Shown: in pieces, positions 17,388-24,622 of the stretch
How the letters are laid out: each line of letters starts with the position of its first letter
Position numbering within the stretch: position 1 is the first letter of the stretch
From: Telmatospirillum sp.
GTDB taxonomy: Bacteria; Pseudomonadota; Alphaproteobacteria; Rhodospirillales; Magnetospirillaceae
Direction: 5' to 3'
NCBI GenBank assembly: GCA_009712185.1
Contig: WASQ01000102.1
Coordinates: 1 to 35,774 of the forward strand
Length of the DNA: 35,774 bases
Notes under the pieces: model-generated
The model's database searches: none
The model's input: the letters and a program-made list of their open reading frames with translations, nothing else
What the model was told of the DNA's origin: nothing
Program-made: the position numbers and the translations under genes

Positions 17388-17617
17388 TGCCGTCCACCCC
17401 CGGTCCGGCCGGCGGCAAGATGCCGTCCGGACCGGGGTCCGACCTGACATGCGAGGGATCGCCGGAGACAGACCGTTTCCAAAGACAGGACCTTTTCAAA
17501 GATGGGGCGATTTCCGTCGACGGTCCGCGTAGGATCGCCGATGCCTCCCCACGGGCGAGGAGATGGCTCCATGCCGACTGAAACGGTCGTTCCACCCATT
17601 TCCAAGAGTTTGCCACC
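17388..17617 (+). other. 230-bp structured gap between pepM and ppd
   Basis: It begins with a strong hairpin (see 17398-17437). Further inverted segments follow: GGCGAT (near 17506) with ATCGCC (near 17534) around a CCGTCGACGG palindrome, then CCTC/GAGG and GGAG/CTCC pairs up to about 17575. No ORF or known riboswitch is recognised. It is unusual because the following genes overlap. Confidence 0.45.
17398..17437. terminator. Strong intra-operon hairpin after pepM
   Basis: Perfect 11-bp arms CCCCGGTCCGG (17398-17408) and CCGGACCGGGG (17427-17437). The 18-nt loop carries an inner CGGC/GCCG pair. It starts 10 bp after the pepM stop. With no U tract it may be a partial terminator or mRNA stabiliser that sets pepM expression apart from the downstream genes. 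Confidence 0.55.
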
Positions 17618-18763
17618 ATGATCAAGGCCAGCGATTTCATTGCCGAGGCGGACCGCCAGGGGTTCGACTTCTATACCGGGGTCCCCTGCAGCTTCCTCAC
17701 CCCGCTGATCAACGGCGTCCTGAACGACAGCTCCCTGCATTACGTCGGTGCGACCAGCGAGGGCGAGGCCGTCGCCATCGCCGCAGGGGCGTGGCTCGCC
17801 GGCCGGCGCACCGTGGTGATGTGCCAGAATTCCGGTCTCGGCAACGCCGTCAATCCGTTGACGTCGCTGAACGCCCCGTTCCGCATCCCGACGCTGTTCA
17901 TCACCACATGGCGGGGGCAACCCGGGATCCCGGACGAGCCCCAGCATGTCGTGATGGGGACCATCACCCAGGACCTGCTGCGCCTGATCGGTCTCGAACA
18001 GGACCGGTTCCCGACCGACATATCCGCCCTGTCCGCCACCCTGGCGGCCGCCAGGACGTCGATGGACGCCCGCTCGCTTCCCTTCGCCCTGGTGATGGAA
18101 AAAGACAGCGTCGCGGCCGAGCCGCTGACAGCCCTGCCCTTGCCGAGACCGCCGGCCGGGCGCCGGGCGACGCATCCCGGATCGGCGGGTGACCTGCCCG
18201 CGCGCGTCCAGGTCCTGGAACGGTTCCTGGCGACGGTCTCCGACGATTGCGCCGTGATCGCGACCACCGGCAAATGCGGCCGGGAACTGTTCACACTGGC
18301 CGACCGGCCGCAGCACCTCTATCAGGTCGGTTCGATGGGGGGCGCCAGCGCCATGGGCCTGGGTGTCGCCCTCAACACGGCGAGGCCGGTGGTGGTGCTC
18401 GACGGCGACGGCGCGGCCCTGATGAAGATGGGCAACTTTGCCACCATCGGCGCCTATCGCCCCGGCAATCTGGTCCATATCCTGCTCGACAACGGCGTCC
18501 ATGATTCGACGGGCGGACAGGCGACGGTGTCGGCGTCGGTTGATTTCGCCGCGATCGCGCTTGCCACCGGCTATCAATACGCCACCACCTGCCATACGCT
18601 GGCGGAGGTCGATGATGCTTTGACGGAGGTCGCGACCAGCCCGAAACCGGCCCTGATCCATGTCCGGGTGGCGCCGGGATCGCTTGCCAAGCTGGGGCGT
18701 CCCACGGTGACGCCTCCGGACGTCGCCCGCCGGTTCCAGTCATTCCTTGCCGCCCACCCATGA
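17618..18763 (+). CDS. ppd: Phosphonopyruvate decarboxylase
   Basis: 381-aa thiamine-diphosphate enzyme converting phosphonopyruvate to phosphonoacetaldehyde, the irreversible step that drives PEP mutase forward. The TPP-activating Glu region is ATSEGEAVAIAAG (E48/E50). The TPP/Mg motif is GDGAALMKMGN (263-273) followed by DNGVHDSTGGQ (291-301), diagnostic for Ppd against sulfopyruvate decarboxylase. It is the only Ppd in the window, so both PEP mutases probably depend on it. Its stop overlaps the next start by 4 bp (ATGA). Confidence 0.96.
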   Translation: MIKASDFIAEADRQGFDFYTGVPCSFLTPLINGVLNDSSLHYVGATSEGEAVAIAAGAWLAGRRTVVMCQNSGLGNAVNPLTSLNAPFRIPTLFITTWRGQPGIPDEPQHVVMGTITQDLLRLIGLEQDRFPTDISALSATLAAARTSMDARSLPFALVMEKDSVAAEPLTALPLPRPPAGRRATHPGSAGDLPARVQVLERFLATVSDDCAVIATTGKCGRELFTLADRPQHLYQVGSMGGASAMGLGVALNTARPVVVLDGDGAALMKMGNFATIGAYRPGNLVHILLDNGVHDSTGGQATVSASVDFAAIALATGYQYATTCHTLAEVDDALTEVATSPKPALIHVRVAPGSLAKLGRPTVTPPDVARRFQSFLAAHP

Positions 18764-19752
18764 AAACATCCGCGATTGTCGCCACCCTGATCGGCCTCGC
18801 GATCGCCGCCACCCTGATCGCGACCAACGGCTATGCCGAAATCGGACAGGCCGTCATGATGGCCGGCTGGGGAATCCTGTGGGTGATCGCCCTGCATTTT
18901 CCCCAGATGCTGTTCTCCAGCATGGCCTGGAGGGCCGTGGTTCCCGGTGACCGGCTGCCGGGGGTCCCGGCGTTCATCGGCCTCCGGCTGATCCGCGAGG
19001 GGGTCAACGCCCTGTTGCCGGTCGCGCAGATCGGCGGCGAGTTCGTCGCCGCACGCCTGATGGGATTCGGCGGCATCTCTCTGGGGGCGGCGGGGGCCAG
19101 CGTCACCGTCGACCTCACGCTGGAGATGTTGAGCCAGGTGATTTTCACCCTGCTGGGCCTCGGACTTCTGCTGGTCGGTTCCGGCAGTCCGGAGATCACC
19201 GAATGGGTCCTGAAAGGCAGCCTGCTGGCCCTGCTGCTGGTGGCGGTCTTCATCCTGGCGCAGCGCTGGGGCCTGTTGCGGCTGCTGGAGCGCGGCCTTC
19301 TGAAACTGGCGGAAACCCAGAAATGGAAAGGCCTTGAGGATGTGGCCGGCCTGCATCAGGCGATCGTCGATCTCTATCGGTCACCCCGGCGGCTGGCCTG
19401 GGGCACGGCCCACCACACCATGTCCTGGCTTCTGGGCGGATTGGAGGTATGGGCGGCGCTCTGGGTGGTCGGCCACCCCGTCGGCTGGCGCGAGGCGCTG
19501 ATCATCGAAAGCCTGGGGCAGGCGTTCCGTTCCCTCGGGTTCGCGGTGCCGGGCGCCCTTGGCGTGCAGGAAGGCGGACTGATCCTGGTGGCCGGCCTGC
19601 TGGGCTTCGGCCCCCAGGCCGCGATCGAGCTGTCTTTGTTGAAACGCGTCCGGGAACTGGCCCTGGGGCTTCCCGGACTGGCGGCATGGCATTGGATGGA
19701 GCGGCGGAGCAGCAGAACGCGCGCCGACGCTCAGATGGAGAGCAGACCATGA
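18760..19752 (+). CDS. HpnL-like integral membrane protein (lysylphosphatidylglycerol synthase TM / flippase-like family)
   Basis: 330-aa polytopic inner-membrane protein with about eight helices. The blocks RLIREGVNALLPVAQIGGEFVAARLM (near 80-105), PGALGVQEGGLILVAGLLG and SLLKRVRELALGLPGL are typical of the HpnL subgroup of the UPF0104/LPG-synthase-TM family. HpnL is known beside hopanoid genes, but no hopanoid gene is present here. In this operon a role in translocating or handling a phosphonolipid is reasonable inference. It is coupled on both sides by 4-bp overlaps. Confidence 0.85.
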   Translation: MKTSAIVATLIGLAIAATLIATNGYAEIGQAVMMAGWGILWVIALHFPQMLFSSMAWRAVVPGDRLPGVPAFIGLRLIREGVNALLPVAQIGGEFVAARLMGFGGISLGAAGASVTVDLTLEMLSQVIFTLLGLGLLLVGSGSPEITEWVLKGSLLALLLVAVFILAQRWGLLRLLERGLLKLAETQKWKGLEDVAGLHQAIVDLYRSPRRLAWGTAHHTMSWLLGGLEVWAALWVVGHPVGWREALIIESLGQAFRSLGFAVPGALGVQEGGLILVAGLLGFGPQAAIELSLLKRVRELALGLPGLAAWHWMERRSSRTRADAQMESRP

Positions 19753-20417
19753 GCGGCGACACCTGGACCCACAGACTGGCGCGCCCCTTCGTGCGCCCGC
19801 TGATCGGCACCGGCGTCACACCCAACCATATCACCACGGCACGGCTGGTCACCGGCCTGGCCGCCGCCGCCGCGCTGCTGCCCGGTACCCCGGCCTGGAC
19901 ATGGTGGGCCGGATGGTTATGGTTGTTTTCCGCCTTTCTGGATCGCGCCGACGGCGAACTGGCCCGTCTCGGGGACATGGCCTCGCCGGAAGGCCGCGCC
20001 TGGGATTGTCTGGTCGACAATATCGTCAATCCGGCATTTTTTGTCGCCATCGGGGTGGGGCTGCGCCATAGCTGGCTGGGCGGCTGGTCGATCCCGCTGG
20101 GCCTCGTCTCCGGCGTTTCGCTGTTTCTGTGCGGCTATTGGTCGGAACTGCTGGAAAGCCGGCAGAACTACGCCGTCAAAGCCTATTCCGGCGCCTTCGG
20201 CTTCGACCCCGACGATCTTCTTTATCTTTTCGCGCCACTCGCTTGGCTTGGCTGGCTGGCCCCGATTCTGGTCGGCGCCGCCATCGGGGCCACCATTGTG
20301 GCGATCCTGACCGGCTGGCGCCTGATGCGCCTTGGCACCGAAGAGACGACAGAAGCCCTGTCCGAGACGCCGCCCACACCCGCCACAGCCGATCCTTCCC
20401 GGAGCACCTCGCCATGA
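19749..20417 (+). CDS. CDP-alcohol phosphatidyltransferase family protein (candidate phosphonoalcohol/aminoalkylphosphonate transferase)
   Basis: 222-aa membrane enzyme with several hydrophobic helices. The family signature D-x2-DG-x2-AR-x8-G-x3-D-x3-D is complete in DRADGELARLGD...EGRAWDCLVD (about residues 63-88). The family moves a phospho-alcohol between CMP and a lipid or small alcohol. Here CMP-AEP as donor and diacylglycerol or another lipid alcohol as acceptor would give a phosphonolipid. The ATG at 19749 was chosen because it makes the ATGA overlap with the previous gene and starts before the family-conserved TPNHIT. A longer reading would run through the upstream gene. It has a Thr/Pro/Ser-rich C-terminal tail. 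Confidence 0.9.
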   Translation: MSGDTWTHRLARPFVRPLIGTGVTPNHITTARLVTGLAAAAALLPGTPAWTWWAGWLWLFSAFLDRADGELARLGDMASPEGRAWDCLVDNIVNPAFFVAIGVGLRHSWLGGWSIPLGLVSGVSLFLCGYWSELLESRQNYAVKAYSGAFGFDPDDLLYLFAPLAWLGWLAPILVGAAIGATIVAILTGWRLMRLGTEETTEALSETPPTPATADPSRSTSP

Positions 20418-21550
20418 ACGACCGATCCCCCTCCCCGCCGATTCTCCTGACCCCCGGCCCGCTGACGACCGACCCGGCCGTGCGGCAGGCCATGCAGCGG
20501 GACTGGGGATCCCGCGACACCGCCTTCATCGCCCTGACCACCGAATTGCGCCGGCGCCTGCTCGATGTCGCCAACGGCCGGGCAAGCCACGCCGCGGTCC
20601 CCCTCCAGGGCAGCGGCACCTTCATCGTCGAAGCGACCATCGGCACCCTGATCGGACCGGACGACCGGCTTCTGGTCCTGATCAACGGCGCCTATGGCGA
20701 AAGAATGCTGTCCATCGCCGGGCGCCTGGGGAAATCGGCCACCGCCCTGCGCTGGCCGGAAAACCAGGCTGTCGTTCCGGCGGAGGTCGAAGCCCGCCTG
20801 CGGGCCGACCCGGCCATCACCCATGTGGCGATCGTTCATTGCGAAACCACGACCGGTCTCCTCAATCCGATGGAGGAGGTGGCCACCGTCGCCGCCCGTC
20901 ATGGCAAGGCGTTCCTGGTCGACGCCATGAGCAGCTTCGGATCCCTGCCGATCGACGTCGCCGCAACGCCGATTACCGCGGTGATGGCCTCATCCAACAA
21001 ATGCCTGGAAGGCGTTCCCGGACTGGGGTTCTCCCTGATCGAGAAACGGGCGCTGGAAGCCGCCGCCGGCAACAATCCGTCGCTGGCCTTCGATCTTTGC
21101 GCCCAGAACAAGGGATTCGAGACGAACGGTCAGTGGCGGTTCACGCCACCGGTCCAGGTCGTGGCCGCGCTGGTGGAGGCGCTGCGCCTGCTTGAGGCGG
21201 AAGGCGGCACCGCGGCCCGGCTTGCCCGCTACCGGGCGAACTGCAAGGTGCTGTGCGACGGAATGGCCGCGTTGGGTTTCTCGCTTTACCTGCCCCCGTC
21301 GCTCCAGGCGCCCATCATCGCCACCTTTCATCAGCCGGCGGCTCCCTGGTTCGCGTTCAAGGCCTTCTACGACCGTCTGGCAGAGCGCGGATTTCTGATC
21401 TACCCCGGCAAGCTCAGCAAGGCCGATACCTTCCGGATCGGCTGCATCGGAGCCCTGGTTCCCGCCGATTTCGACCGCCTTCTGGTCGCGATCCGGGCCA
21501 TCCGGGACGAACTCTCGGCACCCGTCCGGGAGGTGGCCGACGCGTCCTGA
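20414..21550 (+). CDS. phnW: 2-aminoethylphosphonate-pyruvate transaminase
   Basis: 378-aa class V PLP aminotransferase interconverting phosphonoacetaldehyde plus alanine with AEP plus pyruvate. It begins LLTPGPLTTDPAVRQAM, the standard PhnW start. It has QGSGTF (65-70), VDAMSSFG with the PLP-ring Asp (D170), and the Schiff-base Lys in SSNKCLEGVPG (K196). Although PhnW is often catabolic, co-transcription with pepM and ppd points to the synthetic direction. No PhnX phosphonatase is present. The ATG at 20414 overlaps the previous stop (ATGA); a longer frame back to 20129 reads through that gene. Confidence 0.95.
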   Translation: MNDRSPSPPILLTPGPLTTDPAVRQAMQRDWGSRDTAFIALTTELRRRLLDVANGRASHAAVPLQGSGTFIVEATIGTLIGPDDRLLVLINGAYGERMLSIAGRLGKSATALRWPENQAVVPAEVEARLRADPAITHVAIVHCETTTGLLNPMEEVATVAARHGKAFLVDAMSSFGSLPIDVAATPITAVMASSNKCLEGVPGLGFSLIEKRALEAAAGNNPSLAFDLCAQNKGFETNGQWRFTPPVQVVAALVEALRLLEAEGGTAARLARYRANCKVLCDGMAALGFSLYLPPSLQAPIIATFHQPAAPWFAFKAFYDRLAERGFLIYPGKLSKADTFRIGCIGALVPADFDRLLVAIRAIRDELSAPVREVADAS

Positions 21551-21572
21551 GCCATCGCCTCCGCGACGCCCT

Positions 21573-21603
21573 CCGGCCCTTGCCCGCGGACGGCGGGGGC
21601 CGG
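21573..21603 (+). terminator. Imperfect GC hairpin after phnW
   Basis: CCGGCCCTTGCCCGC can pair with GGCGGGGGCCGG across a short loop, 22 bp after the phnW stop. It probably ends the locus A operon. No U tract follows. Confidence 0.4.
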
Positions 21604-21659
21604 GCCGACGGGGTGTTCTGACCGCCGTTCCGTCCCTGGAAACTGTCCAATCCGCCAAA

Positions 21660-21675
21660 TTTCAATAATTTGAAA
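21660..21675. promoter_or_regulatory. 16-bp palindrome upstream of the TetR-family gene
   Basis: TTTCAA-TAAT-TTGAAA, perfect 6-bp arms, 66 bp upstream of the regulator start in a locally AT-rich stretch. The place and symmetry suit autoregulation by a TetR-type repressor. Confidence 0.4.
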
Positions 21676-21741
21676 CACAAAACGAATTGATGAGAAGCAC
21701 TGGTTTTCTTATCTTTTTAGAAAATCTTGCAGATTGTTGCC

Positions 21742-22425
21742 ATGGCCGGAAAGAAAAAATCAGACGCTGAAAAAACTCGAACGCAAATAATTGATGCGGC
21801 GGAAATTTTATTTTTCGAAAAGGGCGTATCAAATACGTCCCTGTGTGAAATCGCCGACTATGCCGGGGTGACCCGGGGGGCCATCTACTGGCATTTCCGC
21901 AACAAGGTCGAGTTGTTCCATGCCATGCATATGCGCGTGGCTCTGCCGCTTGAGACCATGCGCCTCGAAACCCTGGGCGAGTCCGATCCGATTCTGGCGC
22001 TGCGGGATTTCTGGATCCGGTCGATTATGCAGATCGCCGGTGACAACCGGCGCCGGCGGGTCATCGAGATCCTGTTCCGGCGGTGCGAATATGTCGAGGA
22101 ATTCGAGGATGCGGCGCGCCGCATCCAGGACTGGTCCAACCGCATCATCGACACCATGATCCGGATCTTCCGCGACGCCGAGGCGAAGGGTCTGCTGACC
22201 GAGGGTATGCCCCCTGACATCGCGGCGTTCTCCACCTACAGCCTGGTGACAGGCATTCTGCATTCCTGGATGATCCGGCAGGACATCGATGACGTCGCCC
22301 TCAAGGCGCCGGAGATCATCACGATGTTCTTCCGGTCCGTGCGCCGTCCCCGTCATGACCCTGCCTGCCTGCCGATTCCGCGACCGGAACGTCGCTCCCC
22401 CGCGCTGCTGCGGGATGTGGTATGA
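21742..22425 (+). CDS. TetR/AcrR-family transcriptional regulator
   Basis: 227 aa. N-terminal HTH: TRTQIIDAAEILFFEKGVSNTSLCEIADYAGVTRGAIYWHFRNKVELF spans about residues 12-60 and matches the AcrR/TtgR branch (GVTRGAIYWHFRNK). The C-terminal ligand domain is helical (RRRVIEILFRRCEYVEEF). No efflux pump is adjacent, unlike most of this branch, so control of the phosphonate genes or of the following HAD gene is a reasonable guess. ATG at 21742 is chosen; a TTG five codons earlier is possible. It overlaps the largest HAD frame by 4 bp. Confidence 0.92.
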   Translation: MAGKKKSDAEKTRTQIIDAAEILFFEKGVSNTSLCEIADYAGVTRGAIYWHFRNKVELFHAMHMRVALPLETMRLETLGESDPILALRDFWIRSIMQIAGDNRRRRVIEILFRRCEYVEEFEDAARRIQDWSNRIIDTMIRIFRDAEAKGLLTEGMPPDIAAFSTYSLVTGILHSWMIRQDIDDVALKAPEIITMFFRSVRRPRHDPACLPIPRPERRSPALLRDVV

Positions 22426-22472
22426 GTGATGACGTCCGGTCCGGGCCGGAACGGCCCGGGAAGGAGAGGGAT

Positions 22473-23105
22473 GTGACCATCAAAGCCGTGATATTCGATC
22501 TGGGGGGAGTATTCCTCGACTGGAATCCCCGCAATCTGTTCGAAAAACTGTTCGACGACCGCCGGGATCTCGATTTTTTCCTGACGGAGGTCTGCAATCC
22601 GGCCTGGAACATTCAGCAGGATGGCGGCCGCAGCTTCGACGAGGCGATCACCGAGGTCTCCCATCGCCATCCCCGCTATGCCGTCATGGCCTCGCTGTTT
22701 TTCGAACGCTGGCCCGAAATGATCGCCGGCCTGTTCGAAGGTACGGTCCTGGCCGCCCGCGCCCTCAAGCAACGGCAGATGCCGCTTTATCTTCTGTCGA
22801 ACTGTTCCGCCGAGACATTTCCGCTGGTCGAGGAGCGATACGATTTTCCCGCCCTGTTCGACGGCTGTGTGATCTCGGGGGAAATCCGGCTGTTGAAGCC
22901 CGATCCGGCCATCTACCACCATCTCCTGGACCGGTTCGGTCTTCGCGCGGCCGATTGCCTGTTCATCGACGATGTCCTGCAAAATGTCGAGGCGGCCCGG
23001 TCGCTGGGCTTCGCCGGGCATCATTTCCAGGGTGCCGGCGGTCTTTGGGACGAGCTTGTCGCCAGGAACTGCCTGAAGCCCGGGGACAGGCCGGCCGGAG
23101 TCTGA
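22473..23105 (+). CDS. HAD-superfamily hydrolase (YihX-like phosphatase)
   Basis: 210 aa. HAD motif I is IFDLGGVFLDW (nucleophile Asp); motif II LLSNCSAE; motif III Lys in LLKPDPAIYHHLL; motif IV FIDDVLQNV. The LGGV start and NxxP/F cap helices resemble the YihX/glucose-1-phosphatase group. The GTG at 22473 is preferred because AAGGAGAGGG (22461-22470) directly precedes it. An ATG at 22422, overlapping the TetR stop, would add 17 non-conserved residues. It lacks the PhnX phosphonoacetaldehyde-hydrolase pattern. Substrate unknown; removal of phosphate or CMP-derived phosphate from a phosphonate intermediate is only a possibility. Confidence 0.88.
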   Translation: MTIKAVIFDLGGVFLDWNPRNLFEKLFDDRRDLDFFLTEVCNPAWNIQQDGGRSFDEAITEVSHRHPRYAVMASLFFERWPEMIAGLFEGTVLAARALKQRQMPLYLLSNCSAETFPLVEERYDFPALFDGCVISGEIRLLKPDPAIYHHLLDRFGLRAADCLFIDDVLQNVEAARSLGFAGHHFQGAGGLWDELVARNCLKPGDRPAGV

Positions 23106-23139
23106 GGGCCGCGCCAACCGGAAGGGATCGGCGCGGCCC
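23106..23139 (+). terminator. Terminator hairpin after the HAD gene
   Basis: Perfect 10-bp arms GGGCCGCGCC and GGCGCGGCCC around a 14-nt loop, starting at the base after the HAD stop. No U tract. Confidence 0.55.
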
Positions 23140-23238
23140 GGGATCAGTTGCGCGGCGACCTTCCGTCCGTCATCGCGCCGTTCCCCGACGTCCGCCGCGC
23201 TATTGATCGGAATCCAACATTTGGCGCCCTTGCGAGTA

Positions 23239-23328
23239 GGGCCAAGCATCCTGCCCGCCTCCGACGCGAAAGCGGCGGAAATGCCGGCTTTTCGGCTTCC
23301 GCCGAACGGCGGGCGGGACGCTTGGCCC
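23239..23328. repeat. Large imperfect palindrome in the convergent gap
   Basis: GGGCCAAGCATCCTGCCCGCC pairs, with two mismatches, with GGCGGGCGGGACGCTTGGCCC. The interior contains a second stem (GGCGGAAATGCCG / CGGCTTCCGCC, imperfect). At 90 bp it is much larger than a terminator and resembles a REP/MITE-type element. It lies between the convergent HAD and MxKDx genes. It has no evident similarity to the four-copy element elsewhere in the window. Confidence 0.55.
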
Positions 23329-23367
23329 CACTCCTGGTTCAAGGACTCATCTGTTGGATTTTGACCA

Positions 23368-23676
23368 CTATTTTGTCTCGCCCGGCATTTTGTCGCCCAT
23401 CGCCTTTTTTGCCGCCATCGCATCCTTCGACATCTGATCCTTCGACATCGCGTCCTTCGACATCGCGTCCTTCGACATCGCGTCCTTCGACATCGCGTCC
23501 TTCGACATCGCATCCTTCGACATCTGATCCTTCGACATCGTGTCCTTCGACATCGCCGCGCCGGCCTCCGGCATGCCGGTCGTCGCCCCCTTGGCGGGCG
23601 CGTCCTGGGCGGCGGCCAGGCCGGCCGCTCCCGCCATCAGGCCAACACACAGAACTGCCATCATCGTCCGTTTCAT
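23368..23676 (-). CDS. Pentapeptide MxKDx repeat protein, exported
   Basis: 102 aa with a Sec signal peptide (MKRTMMAVLCVGLMAGAAGLAAAQ, cleaved near residue 23). A short linker is followed by nine perfect Met-Ser-Lys-Asp-(Ala/Gln/Thr) repeats (residues 42-86) and a short basic tail. It fits the small exported penta-MxKDx family, whose function is unknown. The ATG at 23676 has AAAAAGGAA upstream; a longer in-frame start at 23775 would bury the signal peptide. The gene is divergent from the response regulator. Confidence 0.85.
   Translation of the reverse strand: MKRTMMAVLCVGLMAGAAGLAAAQDAPAKGATTGMPEAGAAMSKDTMSKDQMSKDAMSKDAMSKDAMSKDAMSKDAMSKDQMSKDAMAAKKAMGDKMPGETK
23419..23553 (-). repeat. 15-bp coding tandem repeat
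   Basis: Nine in-frame 15-bp units (plus strand GACATCGCGTCCTTC with GCA/CTG variants) encode the MSKDx repeats. The units are nearly identical at DNA level, which implies recent expansion or slippage. Confidence 0.9.
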
Positions 23677-23857
23677 CGCGCGTTCCTTTTTCCTGTCCCG
23701 GATGTCCGGCGGGGGAATCCCGCGGCGCTCCGGCCGGCTCTCACTGTCGCGCCGCCCCCATCCCGGAGTCCTCACGGAGAGTTAAACAAAACGTGATAAC
23801 CGCGCCGCCCCAAATGAGCGAAGATACCCCCTCCCCTTCCCGGTTCCAGGAGTCGCC

Positions 23858-24622
23858 ATGGACCGCCCCAGACGCGTCCTCCTCGTCGAGGACGACGCCG
23901 ACATCGCCGCTTTGCTCGGGCTGCATCTCTCAGACGAGTCCTATCAGGTGGTCCATGCCGCCGATGGGACCACCGGTCTCGGCCTGCTGACACGCGGCCC
24001 CTGGGATCTTCTGATCCTCGATGTGATGCTGCCCGGGGTGAACGGCCTCGATCTCTGCAAACAGGCCCGGACCCTGCCGGGCTACATCCCCATCATCATC
24101 ATCAGCGCGCGGTCGGGCGAGACCCATCGGATCGTGGGGCTGGAACTGGGTGCCGACGACTATATCAGCAAGCCCTTCTCGGTGCTGGAACTGGTGGCCC
24201 GCGTCAAAGCCCTGTTGCGCCGGTCCGAAGCCCTGGCCCGGACCGCCCGCGCTGATGCCGGCCAGATCGACCGTCACGGCCTGTCACTGGATCCGCTGGC
24301 GCGAACGGCCCGACTGTCCGGCCGCCCCCTGGACCTCACGCCGAGAGAGTTCGACCTGCTTTATCATTTCGCCCGCCATCCCGATCAGGTCTTCTCCCGG
24401 CTTCAGCTTCTGAACGCCGTTTGGGGATACAGTCATGACGGTTACGAGCACACCGTGAACACCCACATCAATCGCCTGCGCACCAAGATCGAGGACGATC
24501 CCGCCCTTCCCCGGCGCATCCTGACCGTGTGGGGCCGGGGCTACAAATTCGCCGCCGAGCCCGCCCCGGCGGGGTCCCCCCCGGACAACGGGTCCGGAAC
24601 GGGGCGGGAGCGATCCCCGTGA
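23858..24622 (+). CDS. OmpR/PhoB-family response regulator
   Basis: 254 aa. Receiver domain 1-125: acidic pocket EDD (11-13), phosphoacceptor D55 in LILDVMLPG, and the conserved Lys in YISKPFS. C-terminal winged-helix DNA-binding domain: LDLTPREFDLLYHFARHPDQVFSR, then YEHTVNTHINRLRTKIE and the wing VWGRGYKF. Coupled to the downstream kinase through a GTGA overlap. Target genes cannot be told from sequence; the divergent MxKDx gene is the nearest candidate. Confidence 0.95.
   Translation: MDRPRRVLLVEDDADIAALLGLHLSDESYQVVHAADGTTGLGLLTRGPWDLLILDVMLPGVNGLDLCKQARTLPGYIPIIIISARSGETHRIVGLELGADDYISKPFSVLELVARVKALLRRSEALARTARADAGQIDRHGLSLDPLARTARLSGRPLDLTPREFDLLYHFARHPDQVFSRLQLLNAVWGYSHDGYEHTVNTHINRLRTKIEDDPALPRRILTVWGRGYKFAAEPAPAGSPPDNGSGTGRERSP

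Larger units (their letters stand above)
14667..21550. other. Phosphonate locus A: aminoethylphosphonate and probable phosphonolipid biosynthesis
   Basis: A divergent pair (nucleotidyltransferase to the left, pepM operon to the right) with pepM-NTase fusion, ppd, HpnL-like membrane protein, CDP-alcohol transferase and AEP transaminase. The last four are joined by ATGA overlaps. PEP is converted to phosphonopyruvate, phosphonoacetaldehyde and AEP, then activated to CMP-AEP. The CDP-alcohol transferase would move the phosphonate onto a lipid alcohol and the HpnL-like protein may handle or translocate the lipid. The first three steps are secure by family; the lipid steps are inferred from gene content. 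Confidence 0.8.

Noticed and set aside
17388-17617. A known riboswitch class in the pepM-ppd gap
   Set aside because: I could not match conserved bases of any riboswitch I know. Only generic inverted repeats are visible.
22422-23105. The HAD protein as phosphonoacetaldehyde hydrolase (PhnX)
   Set aside because: The sequence around motif I and the cap resembles YihX-type phosphatases. The PhnX cap lysine region is not recognisable.
23419-23553. The 15-bp tandem repeat as a CRISPR array
   Set aside because: The units are contiguous without spacers and encode in-frame MSKDx pentapeptides.
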